Positions 22,201 through 34,168 are shown, numbered from the stretch's first letter. The stretch is 64,000 nt of DNA from Tubulanus polymorphus (GCF_964204645.1 NC_134029.1:17192450-17256449); one strand, 5' to 3'. A program made the numbers and translations. The notes: a model not told the origin generated them from the sequence alone.

Positions 22201-23395
22201 ATATCTATCACATCATTTGAATCATAATATTTTGATAAGTATAGAGGTTCTAATGTATAATGTTTTATATTGTTACCTTTTATATTTGGTAATTTGATTA
22301 AATCAAATACATTTATCTTTATATTATTATCTCTTTCTATTTTTGGGATGTTTTTAATTATAACAGGATACTTATCTATCTTATAACTATTTTCAAATTG
22401 TTTATAATGAGTTAATCTAAAACTATGTGTAATATCTTCTGTTGGATGTAAACAACTTATTATAGCCCATAGAAAACATTTATCATCTTCATTTTGTACA
22501 TTTATTACAGCATTAGTTTTAAATGGTAGTTTGATATAACTCGATGATTCAATATCTGGTTCTTTCTAATATGATATATTATTTTCATCTATTGGTTTTG
22601 ATTTAGTTAACTTATTATATTTTGTGTTATAAACATGTAAAGTCATAAATATTATTTCATCAAATATTAAACCAGATCCTTCAAAATATTTCTCTTCTAT
22701 TTTAGTTTTTACTTCATTATAACATTTATCTAATTTATCATCTACATGTTGTTTTGAAATAATATGTTGTGAATGAGAATTTATATTATATATTGGTTTA
22801 TCTTCAGATTTTATAAACTTTACTTTTGATGAAATACTTATTTTAGGATATTCAACATCAGTAATTATTTTTATAATATTTTTCATATTTTCTAAATGTT
22901 TTTTATTTTCTTCTAATGTTTTTCCTTTATGAAATTTAAACTCGATAGCTGCTGGGCCAATATCACTTTTAAATGCTTCGGTTATCTCTATATCTTTTTT
23001 ATTATCTAATGAATTAATATAATTTCTTACATCTTCCATGTATGGTCTTTTATTGTTTAATTTATTTTTTATGCTTTTAATTGTCTTCTGTTTCTTATCA
23101 TTATCATTATCAAAATAATCTTCACCTAAAATATCATTATTCATATTTCTAATATGACTTTTAGATTTTAAATGTTCTTTATAATATCTTTTATCACTGA
23201 ATGATTGATTACATGTATCACATTTATATGTTTCTTTTTCATTCTTTAATTCTCTAATTTAGTTTCTAATATATCATCTTTATATTCTAGTTTCAATTTA
23301 TTATCTAAATGTGTTTTAGTTTTATTGTGTCTTGCTTTTTGGGATTTATCTATATTGATATTACATGTTGGACAGTAGTACTTATTTGCTTCCAT
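19265..23395 (-). pseudogene. POLB: Protein-primed family B DNA polymerase, damaged
   Basis: About 1,350 codons from ATG 23395. The N-terminal C2H2-type finger (CPTCNINIDKSQKARHNKTK) is followed by a second finger region and a conserved FLWAIISCLHP-type block. Exonuclease: VIYGDFESLN and FHNLSGYDAHLF. Polymerase: YIDANNLYGWAM (motif A), KLMNNAFYGKTCE (motif B) and YFDTDSYI (motif C). The frame is broken several times (near 23250, at 22565, in 22220-22560, by the 92-bp duplication at 21241-21424, near 20490 and near 19320). It replicates the element by protein priming in related Polintons. Confidence 0.92.
21241..21424 (-). repeat. 92-bp tandem duplication inside POLB (copy B)
   Basis: 21241-21332 and 21333-21424 are the same 92 bp with one or two differences. 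Ninety-two is not a multiple of three, so the reading frame is lost. Copies C and D have one unit. Confidence 0.93.
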
Positions 23396-23430
23396 TTTAA
23401 TACTAAATTTTTTATTAAAATTGAACATAA

Positions 23431-23770
23431 CACTTACCTCTCAACGCGTCCCGCCACGTGTGAGTCCAACCACGTGTGAGTCCCGCCTATTTATACTACT
23501 CAACAGTGGGGAAAACCCAGCTGCGTGTTGAGACTTGTAAATTATGAGGTTTGTGATTGGCTAGTGTAATAGGGAATACTCAACTGTGATTGGATAGAGT
23601 AATACTCAACTGTGATTGGATAGATTAATAGTAAAATACTCAACTGTGATTGGCTGGAAATACTCAACTGTGATTGGATAGAGTAATAGGGAATATTCAA
23701 CTGTGATTGGCTGGAAATACTCAACTGTGATTGGCTAGAGTAATACTCAACTGTGTTTGGCTAATGTAAT
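23431..23770 (-). promoter_or_regulatory. Host-like promoter of POLB: CCAAT array, TATA box, E-boxes, splice donor
   Basis: On the gene strand, moving toward the ATG at 23395: seven to eight copies of CCAATCACAGTTG (about 23545-23760), TATAAATAG (complement of 23487-23495), two CACGTG E-boxes within a 14-bp repeat (23471-23476, 23455-23460), and a consensus donor GAG/GTAAGTG (23437/23438). A possible acceptor (AAATTTAG) sits just before the ATG. Copies C and D lack all of this. Use as a promoter is inferred. Confidence 0.6.
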
Positions 23771-23859
23771 TTCCTAGATGGATGGTTCTAGAATCAACAT
23801 GTAATACGCAATACTCAACGTGTTGAGGCTTGTAAATTATGAGACTTGTGATTAGATAG

Positions 23860-24063
23860 AGTAATAGGGGTTTAGTTTTTTCATATCAAAGGTTGAGAGG
23901 TCGAGCTCGTAAAAATGAAAAATGTTAAAATAATAATAATTTCTACTTGAATTTGGAGTGTACGCGACTAATTCAAGTAGAAATTGTTATTATTTTCATA
24001 TTTTTCATTTTTACGAGCTCGACCTTTCGACCTTTGGTATGAAACAACTAAACCCCTATTACT
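23860..24063 (-). repeat. Right terminal inverted repeat, itself a hairpin
   Basis: 204 bp, near-identical to the reverse complement of 5133-5336, again a 96-bp stem with a 12-nt centre. Followed directly by the duplicated CACGTA. Confidence 0.95.
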
Positions 24064-24069
24064 CACGTA
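24064..24069 (+). repeat. 6-bp target site duplication, right (CACGTA)
   Basis: Matches 5127-5132. Beyond it is 80 bp of host sequence, then the BEL LTR. Confidence 0.9.
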
Positions 24070-24149
24070 GAATTGAATAGATTTAGTAAACCATGAATTT
24101 CTAACCGTATAAATTTTCGGGGCATTTTTGTAAATGCACAGTCTTATCC

Positions 24150-24370
24150 TGTCATTCGTATTAGAAGTATGCCAGCACTACGCTCTGGCTGGATATAGCA
24201 ATTGTAAGTTATCAAATTATCACAATTTTCCGCTAATTTTATTGTATTGTTACTCATTTAGTTGTTTTTGTATTGTAGCAAACAGGTACTCGGTACTCGT
24301 TATTTTGCAGTCGTAAATAAAATCCGAGTTGAAGCTATTCCGTCGTTTTCGTTGATTGTAGTTGCTGACA
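24150..24370 (+). repeat. BEL/Pao 5' LTR
   Basis: 221 bp, TGTC...GACA. Nearly identical to 62024-62240 apart from a few substitutions and a short indel at the start, so the insertion is fairly young. Contains AATAAAATCC, a possible polyadenylation signal. Confidence 0.9.
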
Positions 24371-24425
24371 TAAAAGTTTGAATTGCTAACCGTAGCAATT
24401 ATTGTACGTATATTTCAAGTTCACG

Positions 24426-26590
24426 ATGTCAGTCGTCGACGAAAAATCTCAGTCGAAGAAAACGAAAGATACGAGATCCAGTTTAGCCGGTTGGTTGACA
24501 CGTGCGATAGATAAGGCCGCTACAATTACCTGTTTATCGGCCGTCGAATCCGCTGAATTGCGTGTTACTGGCAGTTTGAGTTCTGCCCACAATCGTTATG
24601 TTTCTTATTTGGAAGATGATCATGAAATCGAAAAGGCCGAAGATTGGTTCGAGGGTTATTACGACCGAGCAATGGATGCCCTCAAGCAATTAGAAACCGT
24701 TGAATCGTCGAGAGTTCCAACTGCGGCTGGCTCACGTTTAAATCCTACTGCTGTCTGTATCTTTTGCGAGTGGCTCGCAATCGCAAGATGTGAGACAGAC
24801 GTCTAGTACGGAGCAAGAACAAGAGCCTAACCTGATGAATCGTTCAACAATTGATGCTTGGATCGACGATCTCGTAGAAGGAATGGAAACGGTAATTGGA
24901 CCGGAAACTGTTATTTCATCCCTCGAGGAAGCTGTCGTCAAGATGCAGATTGACCAAGACTTGCCGAAGGTGGAACTGACGACATTTGATGGCTCCGCAC
25001 TTCAATGGCCGCGTTTCATTGAACAGTTTCATGCTCAAATTCATTGCCGCCCCGGTATCAAAGATACCACGAGAATGGATGCTTTACAGACACACGTCAA
25101 AGGTGAGGCAAAGAAGCTTATTCAGGGTCTTGGATTTAGTGGAAAGAATTATGCGCGATCCCTTAAGGAATTGAAATTTGTTTTTGGTCATCGTGTACAT
25201 GTAGCAAGAGCTCATATTGATTCCATAACTAATGGTCCGGTAGTTAATCCTAATGACTCTATTTCATTACGTAATTTTTATATTCCTGTCAGAGATTGTT
25301 TAATTACATTGAATCGGATGAACTATACCTCAGAAATAAGTAGTAGTGATTTGTTGCAAAAAACTGTCAAACGTTTGCCAATTGACAAGCGTTCAAAGTG
25401 GAATGATTTCGCTCGTCGCATATATCGGCAGCGGGATCTCACTTTAGTAGATCTTGAAAATTGGCTCAAGGACTGTGTCGATGCTGATTTCGGTCCGTTT
25501 TCATTGCAAAGTAAACCCAGGCGCGCTAGTAATTTCAATAATGAAAGCTTGAATAAGTCTAAATCTTTTGTTTTGAATTCAAGAAGTCAAACTACAAAAT
25601 GTATCCTGTGTTCGGAAAATCACAATTTAAGTAAGTGTAGATTGTTTTTAGAGAAACCCGTTGAACAAAGATTCACGTTTGTCAAGTCTAATCGTTTGTG
25701 TATTAACTGTTTAGCTCAGGGACATTATCTGAAGTCTTGTTTGTCAACAATTACGTGTAAAGAAACAGAATGTGGTAAAAAGCATCATATACTATTGCAT
25801 AATCAACGTCAAATTCAGTTAACTACAAATAATTCTGATAATGTGTGGTCAAACTCTGGTCAGATGGTGGCTTCTGGAAAGTCTGATGATTTTCAATGTA
25901 ATATTGAGTATAATACTGAAAAGGCAATTGGCCAAAATACGGTTTTGAGCGCTTATAGTAATTGCACAAATGTATATTTTCAGGTACTACCGATCATAGT
26001 TCAAGGCAAGAACGGTCGTCGAATCTCCACATATGGTTTGCTAGACTCGGGCAGTGATATCACTATGATACAAGATAGTTTGGCCGCCGATTTAGGGCTG
26101 CCTGGTAAGACGCAATGCTAACAATAAATACCCTACGTTCTAGTGTTGTTCGACCATCACGTTGCGTTTCTTTCACTGTTCAAGCTAATCAACCCAATGC
26201 TGAGGTAATATCCATTTCTCGGGCGTGGACTACTTCTGGTCAGATTCATTGCCCGCTTCAGAAAGTTAATGAAACAGGTGTGAAAAAACTAGCTCATTTG
26301 AATGGAATTGATTTTTCTGAAGTTCTCTCTGATAAGGTTCAGGTTCTCCTTGGTGCTAACGTGCCACAGGTTCATTTACAATTAGAGGTCAGAGAAGGTA
26401 CTCCTAGTCAACCCGTTGCTAAAAGAACTAAATTAGGATGGTGTCTTTTAGGCGGTATGACTGACGTAGATTCTAATAACGTAAATAGGGTTCATGTTCA
26501 ATCAATCGCTAGTGATTCTTTGTTAGATGAATCTATAATTTCGCAGCAGATAGGAAGGTTTTGGTCAACTGAGTCCTTTGGCGTTATTTA
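24426..26590 (+). pseudogene. BEL/Pao gag, protease and start of pol, frameshifted
   Basis: Starts MSVVDEKSQS. The frame shifts near 24745 and continues with the gag domain (TFDGSALQWPRFIEQFHAQI), two zinc knuckles (CILCSENHNLSKC and CINCLAQGHYLKSC), and a retroviral-type protease with DSGSDITMI (about 26040-26075). A second frameshift lies near 26110; pol then continues (WCLLGG, RFWSTESFGV) until an insert at about 26590. Encodes the structural and protease portions of the retroelement polyprotein. Confidence 0.88.
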
Positions 26591-27261
26591 CCCTTATCGA
26601 ACTGGACGTATCGGCCCCACTCCGCGCGGTGGCGCCACCCCGCGGGATTTACGCGAAGCAGCAGAACACAAACACGGCCATTCTCTCAATTTTCAATGAT
26701 AGAAATCGTGTGTGTATTTCAATTATTTCGGCTGTTAGGGTTTTGAGGCACAATATAAGTTGATGATGTGATATGGCGATGTTAATTAATGATAATTCCG
26801 CAGTGAAGCTAGTCACGAACGGTGCCGATTGAGTGTACAGCTGCCAAAAACACTGAAATGTGCGTAGTTGAGTAACTATTTGCAGTGAATTGCAGACGAA
26901 ACATGAAGCCTTAACGGCCGTTTAAAAAAAAATTATACCAATCGCAATTGTAAAATAAAAATGAGATAGAACCTAAGTTAAAATTCTGGCCAATTCTAAA
27001 ATGTTATTTATTATTAATCCTAATTTTTAGTCAGTGCGGAACGTTTAGTTTTCCAACAATAATGAGAGGTGGTAGGTAGTCATGCAATTCACGTCATCAT
27101 TTATTACCCGTTACTTCCGTGTTGTTGAAAATCTCGCGAGTCCTGGACTAAACCCCAATGAACAATGTGATCTGTGTGCTGGCCACTAAAAATGCACACA
27201 GATCACACTACACTACCCATTACACACTCCAGTACCCACAGCTTTCATATATCCATCCAAA
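26591..27261. other. 0.67-kb insert within BEL pol
   Basis: The pol reading (RFWSTESFGV) breaks at about 26590 and resumes as FLPGSIEDEKSLAIL at about 27270. Between them is non-coding sequence with a small GTGATCTGTGTGC/GCACACAGATCAC hairpin (27168-27205). TATTTA is present at both edges (26585-26590, 27262-27267), which could be a duplication, but the reading frames do not rejoin cleanly there. Origin unknown. Confidence 0.6.
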
Positions 27262-27895
27262 TATTTAGTGGCTTTCTTCCTGGGTCTATTGAAGATGAAA
27301 AGAGTTTAGCTATTTTAACAAATTCCACTCATCTTGTTAATGGGCACTATGAAGTTGGGATGTTGTGGCGGGATGAAGATAGCGTTTTACCTAACAATTT
27401 TCATTTAGCTCATCGGAGATTTGGGTTGTTAATGGATAGATTAGAGAAAGATGAGATTATGAAAGAAGGTTACAGTAATACCTTGAATGGTTACATTTCA
27501 GACGGGTATGCACAAAAGTTATCTCCTGAAGAGGCTCGTAAGTCAGGTTCTAGAACATGGTACATCCCACATCACTGTGTTAAAAACCCAAACAAACCAA
27601 ATAAATTTAGGGTTGTATTTGACGCCGCCTCGAAATTTCAGGGAAGTTCATTGAATAGCTTGTTGATGACGGGTCCGGATCTTTTGAATAGTTTGTTTGG
27701 GGTTATTCAAAGATTTCGCCTATACGAAACTGCTCTGGTGGCAGACGTCCAGGCTATGTTTCATCAGGTGAGGACTTCCGAGAAAGACTCGGATTCTTTG
27801 AGGTTTCTTTGGCGACCGGATGCGTCATCTGGTTATCCTGATGTTTACAAGATGCAAGTACAGATTTTTCGGTGCAAAAGATTCGCCTTGTTGTG
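27262..27895 (+). pseudogene. BEL/Pao reverse transcriptase, N-terminal part
   Basis: The RT approach region (SIEDEKSLAIL, YEVGMLWRDE) and palm start (FRVVFDAASKFQGSSLNSLL; LVADVQAMFHQVRTSEKDSD; LRFLWRPD) are recognisable. A 1-nt frameshift occurs near 27872 and the sequence is cut at 27895/27896 by the Polinton end. The catalytic DD motif lay beyond the break and is absent. Confidence 0.88.
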
Positions 27896-28164
27896 AGTAA
27901 TAGGGATGATGGGCTTTCAGATCAAAGGTCGAAAGGTCGAGCTCATAAAAAATGAAAAATATGAAAATAATAACAATTTCTATTTGAATTAGTAGCGAAA
28001 CTCATAAAAGATGAAAAATAATTCTCGCACACTCGAATTTATGTTTCATTTTATATGAGTTTCACTCCTAATTCAAATAGAAATTATTATTATTTTCATA
28101 TTTTTCATTTTTTACTCACTCGCCCTTTCAACCTTTAATCTGAAAGCCCATTATCCCTATTACT
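27896..28164 (+). repeat. Left terminal hairpin of copy C
   Basis: 269 bp, AGTAATAGGG...CCCTATTACT, same outer stem sequence class as the AB hairpins but with an enlarged centre (GAAACTCAT...ATGAGTTTC). A related inner arm and centre occur at 60849-60972. Confidence 0.9.
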
Positions 28165-28469
28165 CTTAAAATATTTATATACATAAAATATATATGAATA
28201 ACATATAAATTGATAGATTATTCAATATAAAAGTGTTAGTAAAGTGTGAGCTCTTATAGAATAGATATATAGATATATTTTAAACATATTTCAATATTTA
28301 TATTTGTATGAGTTAGATTTCTAAACATTAAAAGTGTTAGTAAAGTGTGATTGAAATAATTCATATATATATATACATGAATAACATATAAATGAATAAA
28401 ATATAAATGAATAAAATATAAATGAATAAAATGTGTCAAATCAATTTTAAAAAAAAATTTAGTATTAAA
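28165..28469 (+). promoter_or_regulatory. Subterminal region of C with AAGTGTTAGTAAAGTGTGA units
   Basis: Two AAAAGTGTTAGTAAAGTGTGA units (28231-28252, 28329-28350) and repeated ATAAATGAATAAAAT. The same unit lies inverted at 60103-60125 and a variant opens the window at position 1. Its fixed position between hairpin and POLB suggests a cis signal for replication or transcription (inference). Confidence 0.55.
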
Positions 28470-31400
28470 ATGGAAGCAAATAAGTACTACTGTTCAACAT
28501 GTAAAATCAATATAGATAAATCCCAAAAAGCAAGACACAATAAAACTAAAACACATTTAGAGAATTAATTGAAATTAGAATATGAAGATGATATATTAGA
28601 AACTAAATTAGATGAATTAAAGAATGAAAAAGAAACATACAAATGTGATACGTGTAATCAATCATTCAGTGATAAAAGATATTATAATGAACATTTAAAA
28701 TCTAAAAGGCATATTAGAAATAAGAATAATGATATTTTAGGTGAGGATTATTTTGATGAAGATAATGATATGAAACAGAAGACAATTAAAAGAATAAGAA
28801 ATAAATTAAACAATAAAAGACCATACATGGAAGATGTAAGAAATTATATTAATTCATTAGATAATAAAAAAGATATAGAAATAACCGAAGCATTTAAAAG
28901 TGATATTGGTCCAGCAGCTATCGAGTTTAAATTTCATAAAGGTAAAACGTTAGAAGAAAATAAAAAACATTTAGAAAATATGAAAAATATTATAAAAATA
29001 ATCACAGATGTTGAATACCCTAAAATTAGTATATCTTCTAAAGTAAAGTTTATAAAATCTGAAGATAAACCAATATATAATATAAATTCTCATTCACAAC
29101 ATATTATATCTAAACAACATATAGATGATAAATAAGATAAATGTTATAATGAAATAAAAACTAAAATAGAAGAGAAATATTTTGAAGGGTCTGGTTTAAT
29201 ATTTGATGAAATAATATTTATGACTTTACATGTCTATAACACAAAATATAATAAGTTAACTAAATCGAAACCAATAGATGAAAATAATGTATCATATTAT
29301 AAAGAACCAGATATTGAAGCATCGAGTTATATTAAACTACCATTTAAAACTAATACTGTTATAAATGTACAAAATTTTGATGATAAAAGTTTTTTATGGG
29401 CAATAATTAGTTGCTTACATCCTGCAACTGATAATATTTGTAGATTAACACATTATAAACCATTTGAAAATAATTATAAGATAGATAATTATCCTGTTAG
29501 AATTAAAAATATCCCAAAAATAGAAAGAGATAATAATCTAAAAATAAATGTATTTGATTTAACCAAATTACCAAAAACAAAAGGTAATAATATAAAACAT
29601 TATACATTAGAACCTTTATACCTATCAAAAGATTATGATTCAAATGGTGTTATAGATATACTATAATTTGAAAATCATTATATGTGGATTTAACAAATAG
29701 ATTTATTTTCTAAATCAGAAAATGATCACCATAAAATATATCTTTGTAGAAAATGTTTACATAAATTCAGTAATGAAAGTACATTATTAAATCATAAACA
29801 ATTATGTGAAAATCATGATTATTGTAAATTAGTTTTACCAAATGAAAAGGATAAAATATTAGAATTCAAAAAATATGATTACAAAAATAAAGTACCATTT
29901 GTAATATATGGAGATTTTGAATCATTAAATAAAGAATTAACTGATCAAGATAGAAAAGAAATATATTATAAAAGAAAGAAATTAAATTCTAATGAAAATG
30001 ATTTTTCAGATGAACCACCAAAAACAAATACAATTAAAAAGATTCATCAATCAGCTGCTGCTTTCGGGTTATATATTAAATCTGATTATCCAGAACTTAT
30101 TGAAAGTGAATATTATGATTATAGAAATGAAAATGTTATCAATCATTTTTGTGACTTATTAATTGAATATGAAATAAGATTTAGTAAATTATTGAATACA
30201 AATATAGAAATTTAAATGACAGAAGAGGATAAAGAAGAATTTGTGTTTACAGGTAAATGTTATTATTGTGAAAAGATATTTAATTATAAAGATAAAAAGT
30301 AAGAGACCATGATCATTTGAATGGAAAGTTTAGAGGCGCTGCGCATGAGAATTGCAATTTACAAGCCAAAAAGTAAATTTTGTTCCAGTTATATTTCATA
30401 ATCTATCAGGATATGATGCACATTTATTTATCAAACAGTTATGCCATAAAATAGAAGAAATTAATAATGAAATAGAAAGATTAAATTCAAATAGATCAAA
30501 AGATAAAATACCAACTTATAAATTTAAAATGTTAGCTAGAACATCTGAGAATTATATATCATTCCAATTTGGGTGTTTAAGATTTATAGATTCATATAGA
30601 TTTTTAAATAGTTCATTAGATAACTTGTCAAAATCATTAGTTGATGATGAATTAAAGATATTAAAGCAACATTATTCAAATAATGATGATTTCCAATTAA
30701 TGAGATATAAAGGAGCGATTCCATATTCATTTTATAAATCACATAATGATTTTAACATAACTGAACTTAAAAATGAACAATTTTATGATGAATTAAAAAA
30801 TGAACATGTTAAAGATGAAGTCTATAATAGAACATTGAATATTTGGAATCATTTTGGAATGAAAAATCATGGACAATTAGTAGATTTATATTTAAAATCA
30901 GATGTATTATTATTAACCGATATATTTGAAAGGTTTAGAGATGTAAACCTAAAATATTCTAACATTGATCCTTGTCATTGTTATTCAAGTCCAGGATTAA
31001 CATGGGATTGTGGATTAAAATTTACAGATATAAAAATGGATTTGTTAACAAATATAGATCAATTATTACTATTTGAAAAATCTATAAGAGGAGGAGTTTC
31101 AGGTGTATTAGGAGATAGATATTTCAATGTAAATAATAACCCTGGATATAAGTTATTATATATAGATGCAAATAATCTATATGGTTGGGCAATGATGGAA
31201 CCACAACCTTATGGAGTATTTGAAATAAGTGAAGTTTCACAACATGAAAATAATGACAAATTTGATTGGAAGAAAAGAATTCTAGATATTGCAGATGATT
31301 CAGATACTGGTTACTTCTTTGTTGTAGATTTAGAATATCCTGAACATATTAAATTTAAATCTAGAAATCTAGCATACTGCCCAGAACATAATACTGTAAC

Positions 31401-32472
31401 TCATGAAGAATTATCAAATTACCAAAAAAGAATTAAACCCGAAAATCATATTCATACAGAAAAGTTAATGGTAACTCAGGAAGATAAATATAATTATGTA
31501 GTACATTATAGAATGTTAAAGTTTTATTTGAATCAAGGAATGATTCTAAAAAAGTACATAGATATATTTCATTTAGTCAATCTAAGTGGTTAGAAAAATA
31601 TATAGATTTTAACACCAAACAGAGAACTAAAGCTAAAACTTATTTTGAGAAAGATTTCTTCAAGTTAATGAACAATGCATTCTATGGTAAGACTTGTGAA
31701 AATATTAGAAATAGAAATGATATTGAGTTAGTTAGTAATGGTAAAAGGATAAGGCATTTACAATCATATCCTAAGTTTTTAGGTAACAGAATATTTGATG
31801 AAAATTTAGCTGCAGTTAAAATGAAAAGAACTTCTATGAAATTTAATAAACCAATCTATGTTGGTGCTTCAGTTTTATAAATATCAAAGCTATTGATGTA
31901 TGAATTCTATCATAATGTATTACAACCTCATTTTGGAGAAAAACATATAGAAATCTTATATTTTGATACTGACAGTTACATTTTAAAGATTAAAACTAAT
32001 AATCTAACAAATGATTTAAAAACATTAAAACATCATTTCGACTTTAGTAATTATCCACAAGATAATGAATTGTTTAGCAATGTTAATAAGAAGCAGCCCG
32101 GGAAGTTTAAGGATGAATTAGGTGGTGAAGAAATGATTGAAATCATATGAAACTAAAGAACATGAAGCTAAAAAGTTAAAAGGAATTACTAAAAGTGTAG
32201 TAGAAAAAAATATTCATTTCAAAGATTATATCAATTGTTTATTCAATGAAGAAGTTAGAAAACATAAGATGAGATGTTTAAGATCAGAAGATCACGAAAT
32301 GTTTATTGAAGAAATAGAAAAGATAAGTCTAAACCCATTTGATGATAAAAGATATATTTTAGATGATGGAATTCATACAGTTGCATATGGTTGCAATTTA
32401 GATGAATACTTTAAATTTAAAAGAGAAGAAACAAAAGAGAATGAGATTATGAAAAGAATTCTAACGTGTTAA
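28470..32472 (+). pseudogene. POLB: Family B DNA polymerase, copy C, heavily damaged
   Basis: Same domain order as at 19265-23395: zinc fingers (CDTCNQSFSDKRYYNEHLKS), exonuclease (FHNLSGYDAHLF), DANNLYGWAM, NNAFYGKTCE and YFDTDSYI are all legible. In-frame stops occur at about 28566, 29133, 29664, 29692, 30213, 31591 and 31878, with small deletions near 30300, 30370, 31560 and 32140. It ends at TAA 32470 next to the 117-aa-type gene. Confidence 0.9.
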
Positions 32473-32501
32473 TCAAATTTTAATAAAAATATGTATTATA
32501 A

Positions 32502-32855
32502 ATGGAGAGTAAACAAGCAAACAGTGAGAACAACAAATTATTTCTAGATAGAATAAAAGATACTTCAAATGTCAAATCCGTAGATTATAAATTTAAGAAG
32601 TTAAAAGAATTAACAATCCATAAGAAATATTTAATAACAAATATTGATACAGTTACTAACAAATATGGAGATAAATTAGTTATACACTTAGAATATGAAG
32701 GATTAAAAGGAAATACATATAAATTCAGAACATATTTACCTGATAGATTTCATAGATTATCAAGTGAAGATTTATAAGAATTATGTTCTGGGGATTTCTA
32801 TTTTGTATACAAAGGTAAGAATGGGAAAGGGCACCATGAAATAGATTTCGAATAA
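32502..32855 (+). pseudogene. 117-aa-type small protein, one nonsense codon (copy C)
   Basis: Near-identical to 18882-19235 and 54618-54971, with an in-frame TAA at about 32775; the rest of the frame continues to 32853. Starts TTATAAATGGAG. Confidence 0.7.
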
Positions 32856-32881
32856 AATATGTAAAATAATATGTAAAATAA

Positions 32882-33640
32882 ATGGTAGAATTAAAAGAAT
32901 ATAGAATACATGTTGATTCTAGAAAACTTACAAATTATAAATCTCATAATTTACTAGTTCAATTAGATAGGGAATATAAAAATTGTGTAGATTTAAAATT
33001 AGTAAATGTAAGTTTACGTAATTCTTTTTACAATATATCGGATGAAAGTATTGAACATAATACTTTTTTAATTCATATTAGAAATATAAATAAATGGTTT
33101 CATCTAATTTTGAAACCAGGATTATATAATTTAGAGACTTTAGCGCAAGAAATTAATAGAAGAGCACAGTAGAAAATTAGAGGTGAAGATAAATTTTTAA
33201 TTAGATTTATAAAAAGTGATAGCACAAATAAAATTAAAATAAAGGTAAATGATGAAAGTCAACATGCATTTATGGTAAAAAAACCATTAGCTAAATTGCT
33301 AGGAATTGCACCAGATACTGTTACAGGAAACGTAGAAGGCATTTCAAATATAATGCCTTTTTCACACTTTTATATTTATTGCAATTTAATTGATGCTACA
33401 GAAAATTTCGAAGAAACTAAAGATATAACTTGTAATTCTAGTATATTGAATAATATACCATTACAAAATGTTAAAGAATTTGGAACACAAATTAATTATA
33501 ATTTAGCTGAATGTGATTTTAAACCTTGTATTTCACGATTTAACAATTTTAAATTAGAAATAAGAAATCATAATGGTTATTTAATTGATTTGAATAACTT
33601 TCCTATAATTTATGAATTAATTATAACATGTAAAGAGTAA
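32882..33640 (+). pseudogene. Penton-like protein, one nonsense codon (copy C)
   Basis: Homologue of 18103-18864 with an in-frame TAG at about 33170-33172. Both halves (96 and 122 open codons) keep the expected motifs, including HFYIYCNLIDAT. Confidence 0.7.
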
Positions 33641-33641
33641 T

Positions 33642-33660
33642 TTTTTTCACTATATAAATG
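33642..33660 (+). promoter_or_regulatory. Gene-start motif: T-run, short A/T spacer, TAAATG
   Basis: TTTTTTTCACTATATAAATG ends in the ATG of the MNITV gene. The same form precedes 34169 (TTTTTTTTGCTAAATAAATG), 34794 (TTTTTTTATTATATAAATG), 36135 (TTTTTATTATATAAATG) and 37881 (TTTTTTTGTTAAATAAATG), and on the - strand most starts in B and D. It could be a core promoter, a leaderless start, or an initiation context; see findings. Confidence 0.5.
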
Positions 33661-33921
33661 AATATAACTGTTGGATCGAGTATGTGTTTTGGATTTGATT
33701 TTAAACGTGAGAAAGAAATGAAATTTGATATTACTGATGTAATTACACATATTAAAAATATTGCATTTTGTAACGAAACAACATTTGAGTATGAAAAAAC
33801 AATAGATAAAGAAACTTTTAATGTAGAAAAGATTACCGATACTATAAATACTATAAATGTTGAAATAATCATAAATAAGATAACTAAATATTTTGAAGAT
33901 AGTAATATTTTTGATAAATAA
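33658..33921 (+). CDS. MNITV-family small protein, shortened (copy C)
   Basis: 87 aa against 118 in D. The conserved start (MNITVGSSMCFGFDF) and end (KITKYFEDSNIFDK) are kept and about 30 central codons are missing in-frame. Open. Function unknown. Confidence 0.55.
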   Translation: MNITVGSSMCFGFDFKREKEMKFDITDVITHIKNIAFCNETTFEYEKTIDKETFNVEKITDTINTINVEIIINKITKYFEDSNIFDK

Positions 33922-34143
33922 ATGAGTGATAATAAGTGGATAATAACTGGATTATATAATGGTGCATTATTATCAGTTGGAACTGTTGGTTATTCAATGG
34001 TATTAAAAAAAGTATTTAAAATGGGAAGTGTTAATGTTGATAGATTTGATATAAATGATATTTTGAAATTAACGTTAGCAGTTACTTTATCTAGTTTAAC
34101 TATTGATTATTTGGAAAAACAAAAATATATTCCTCCCATATAA
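33922..34143 (+). CDS. 73-aa hydrophobic protein (copy C)
   Basis: Intact, MSDNKWIITGLYNGALLSVG..., one N-terminal membrane segment and a conserved end QKYIPPI. Its ATG immediately follows the previous stop (TAAATGAG). Confidence 0.65.
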   Translation: MSDNKWIITGLYNGALLSVGTVGYSMVLKKVFKMGSVNVDRFDINDILKLTLAVTLSSLTIDYLEKQKYIPPI

Positions 34144-34168
34144 ATGCATAATTTTTTTTGCTAAATAA

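Larger units (their letters stand above)
5133..24063. mobile_element. Complete Maverick/Polinton element, copy AB
   Basis: 18,931 bp between two near-identical 204-bp inverted repeats (5133-5336 and 23860-24063), beginning AG and ending CT, flanked by CACGTA on both sides. The left part carries a + strand block (helical protein, basic membrane protein, integrase, ATPase). The right part carries a - strand block (zinc-finger protein, capsid proteins, accessory proteins, family B DNA polymerase). The blocks converge, as in copies C and D. Later damage: a TA-flanked MITE (5959-6220), a 2.2-kb foreign block (9358-11583), nonsense codons and frameshifts. The element cannot be functional as it stands, yet several genes are intact, so it is not very old. 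Confidence 0.93.

Noticed and set aside
23545-23765. Regularly spaced 13-bp repeats resembling a CRISPR array
   Set aside because: Spacing is irregular (about 18-35 bp), units are short CCAAT-box sequences and the setting is a eukaryotic element; a promoter minisatellite explains it.
28470-32472. Frequent TAA where sister copies have sense codons, suggesting a reassigned TAA
   Set aside because: The affected codons encode several different amino acids and the same genes also carry indels; each copy has stops in different places. This is ordinary AT-biased decay.
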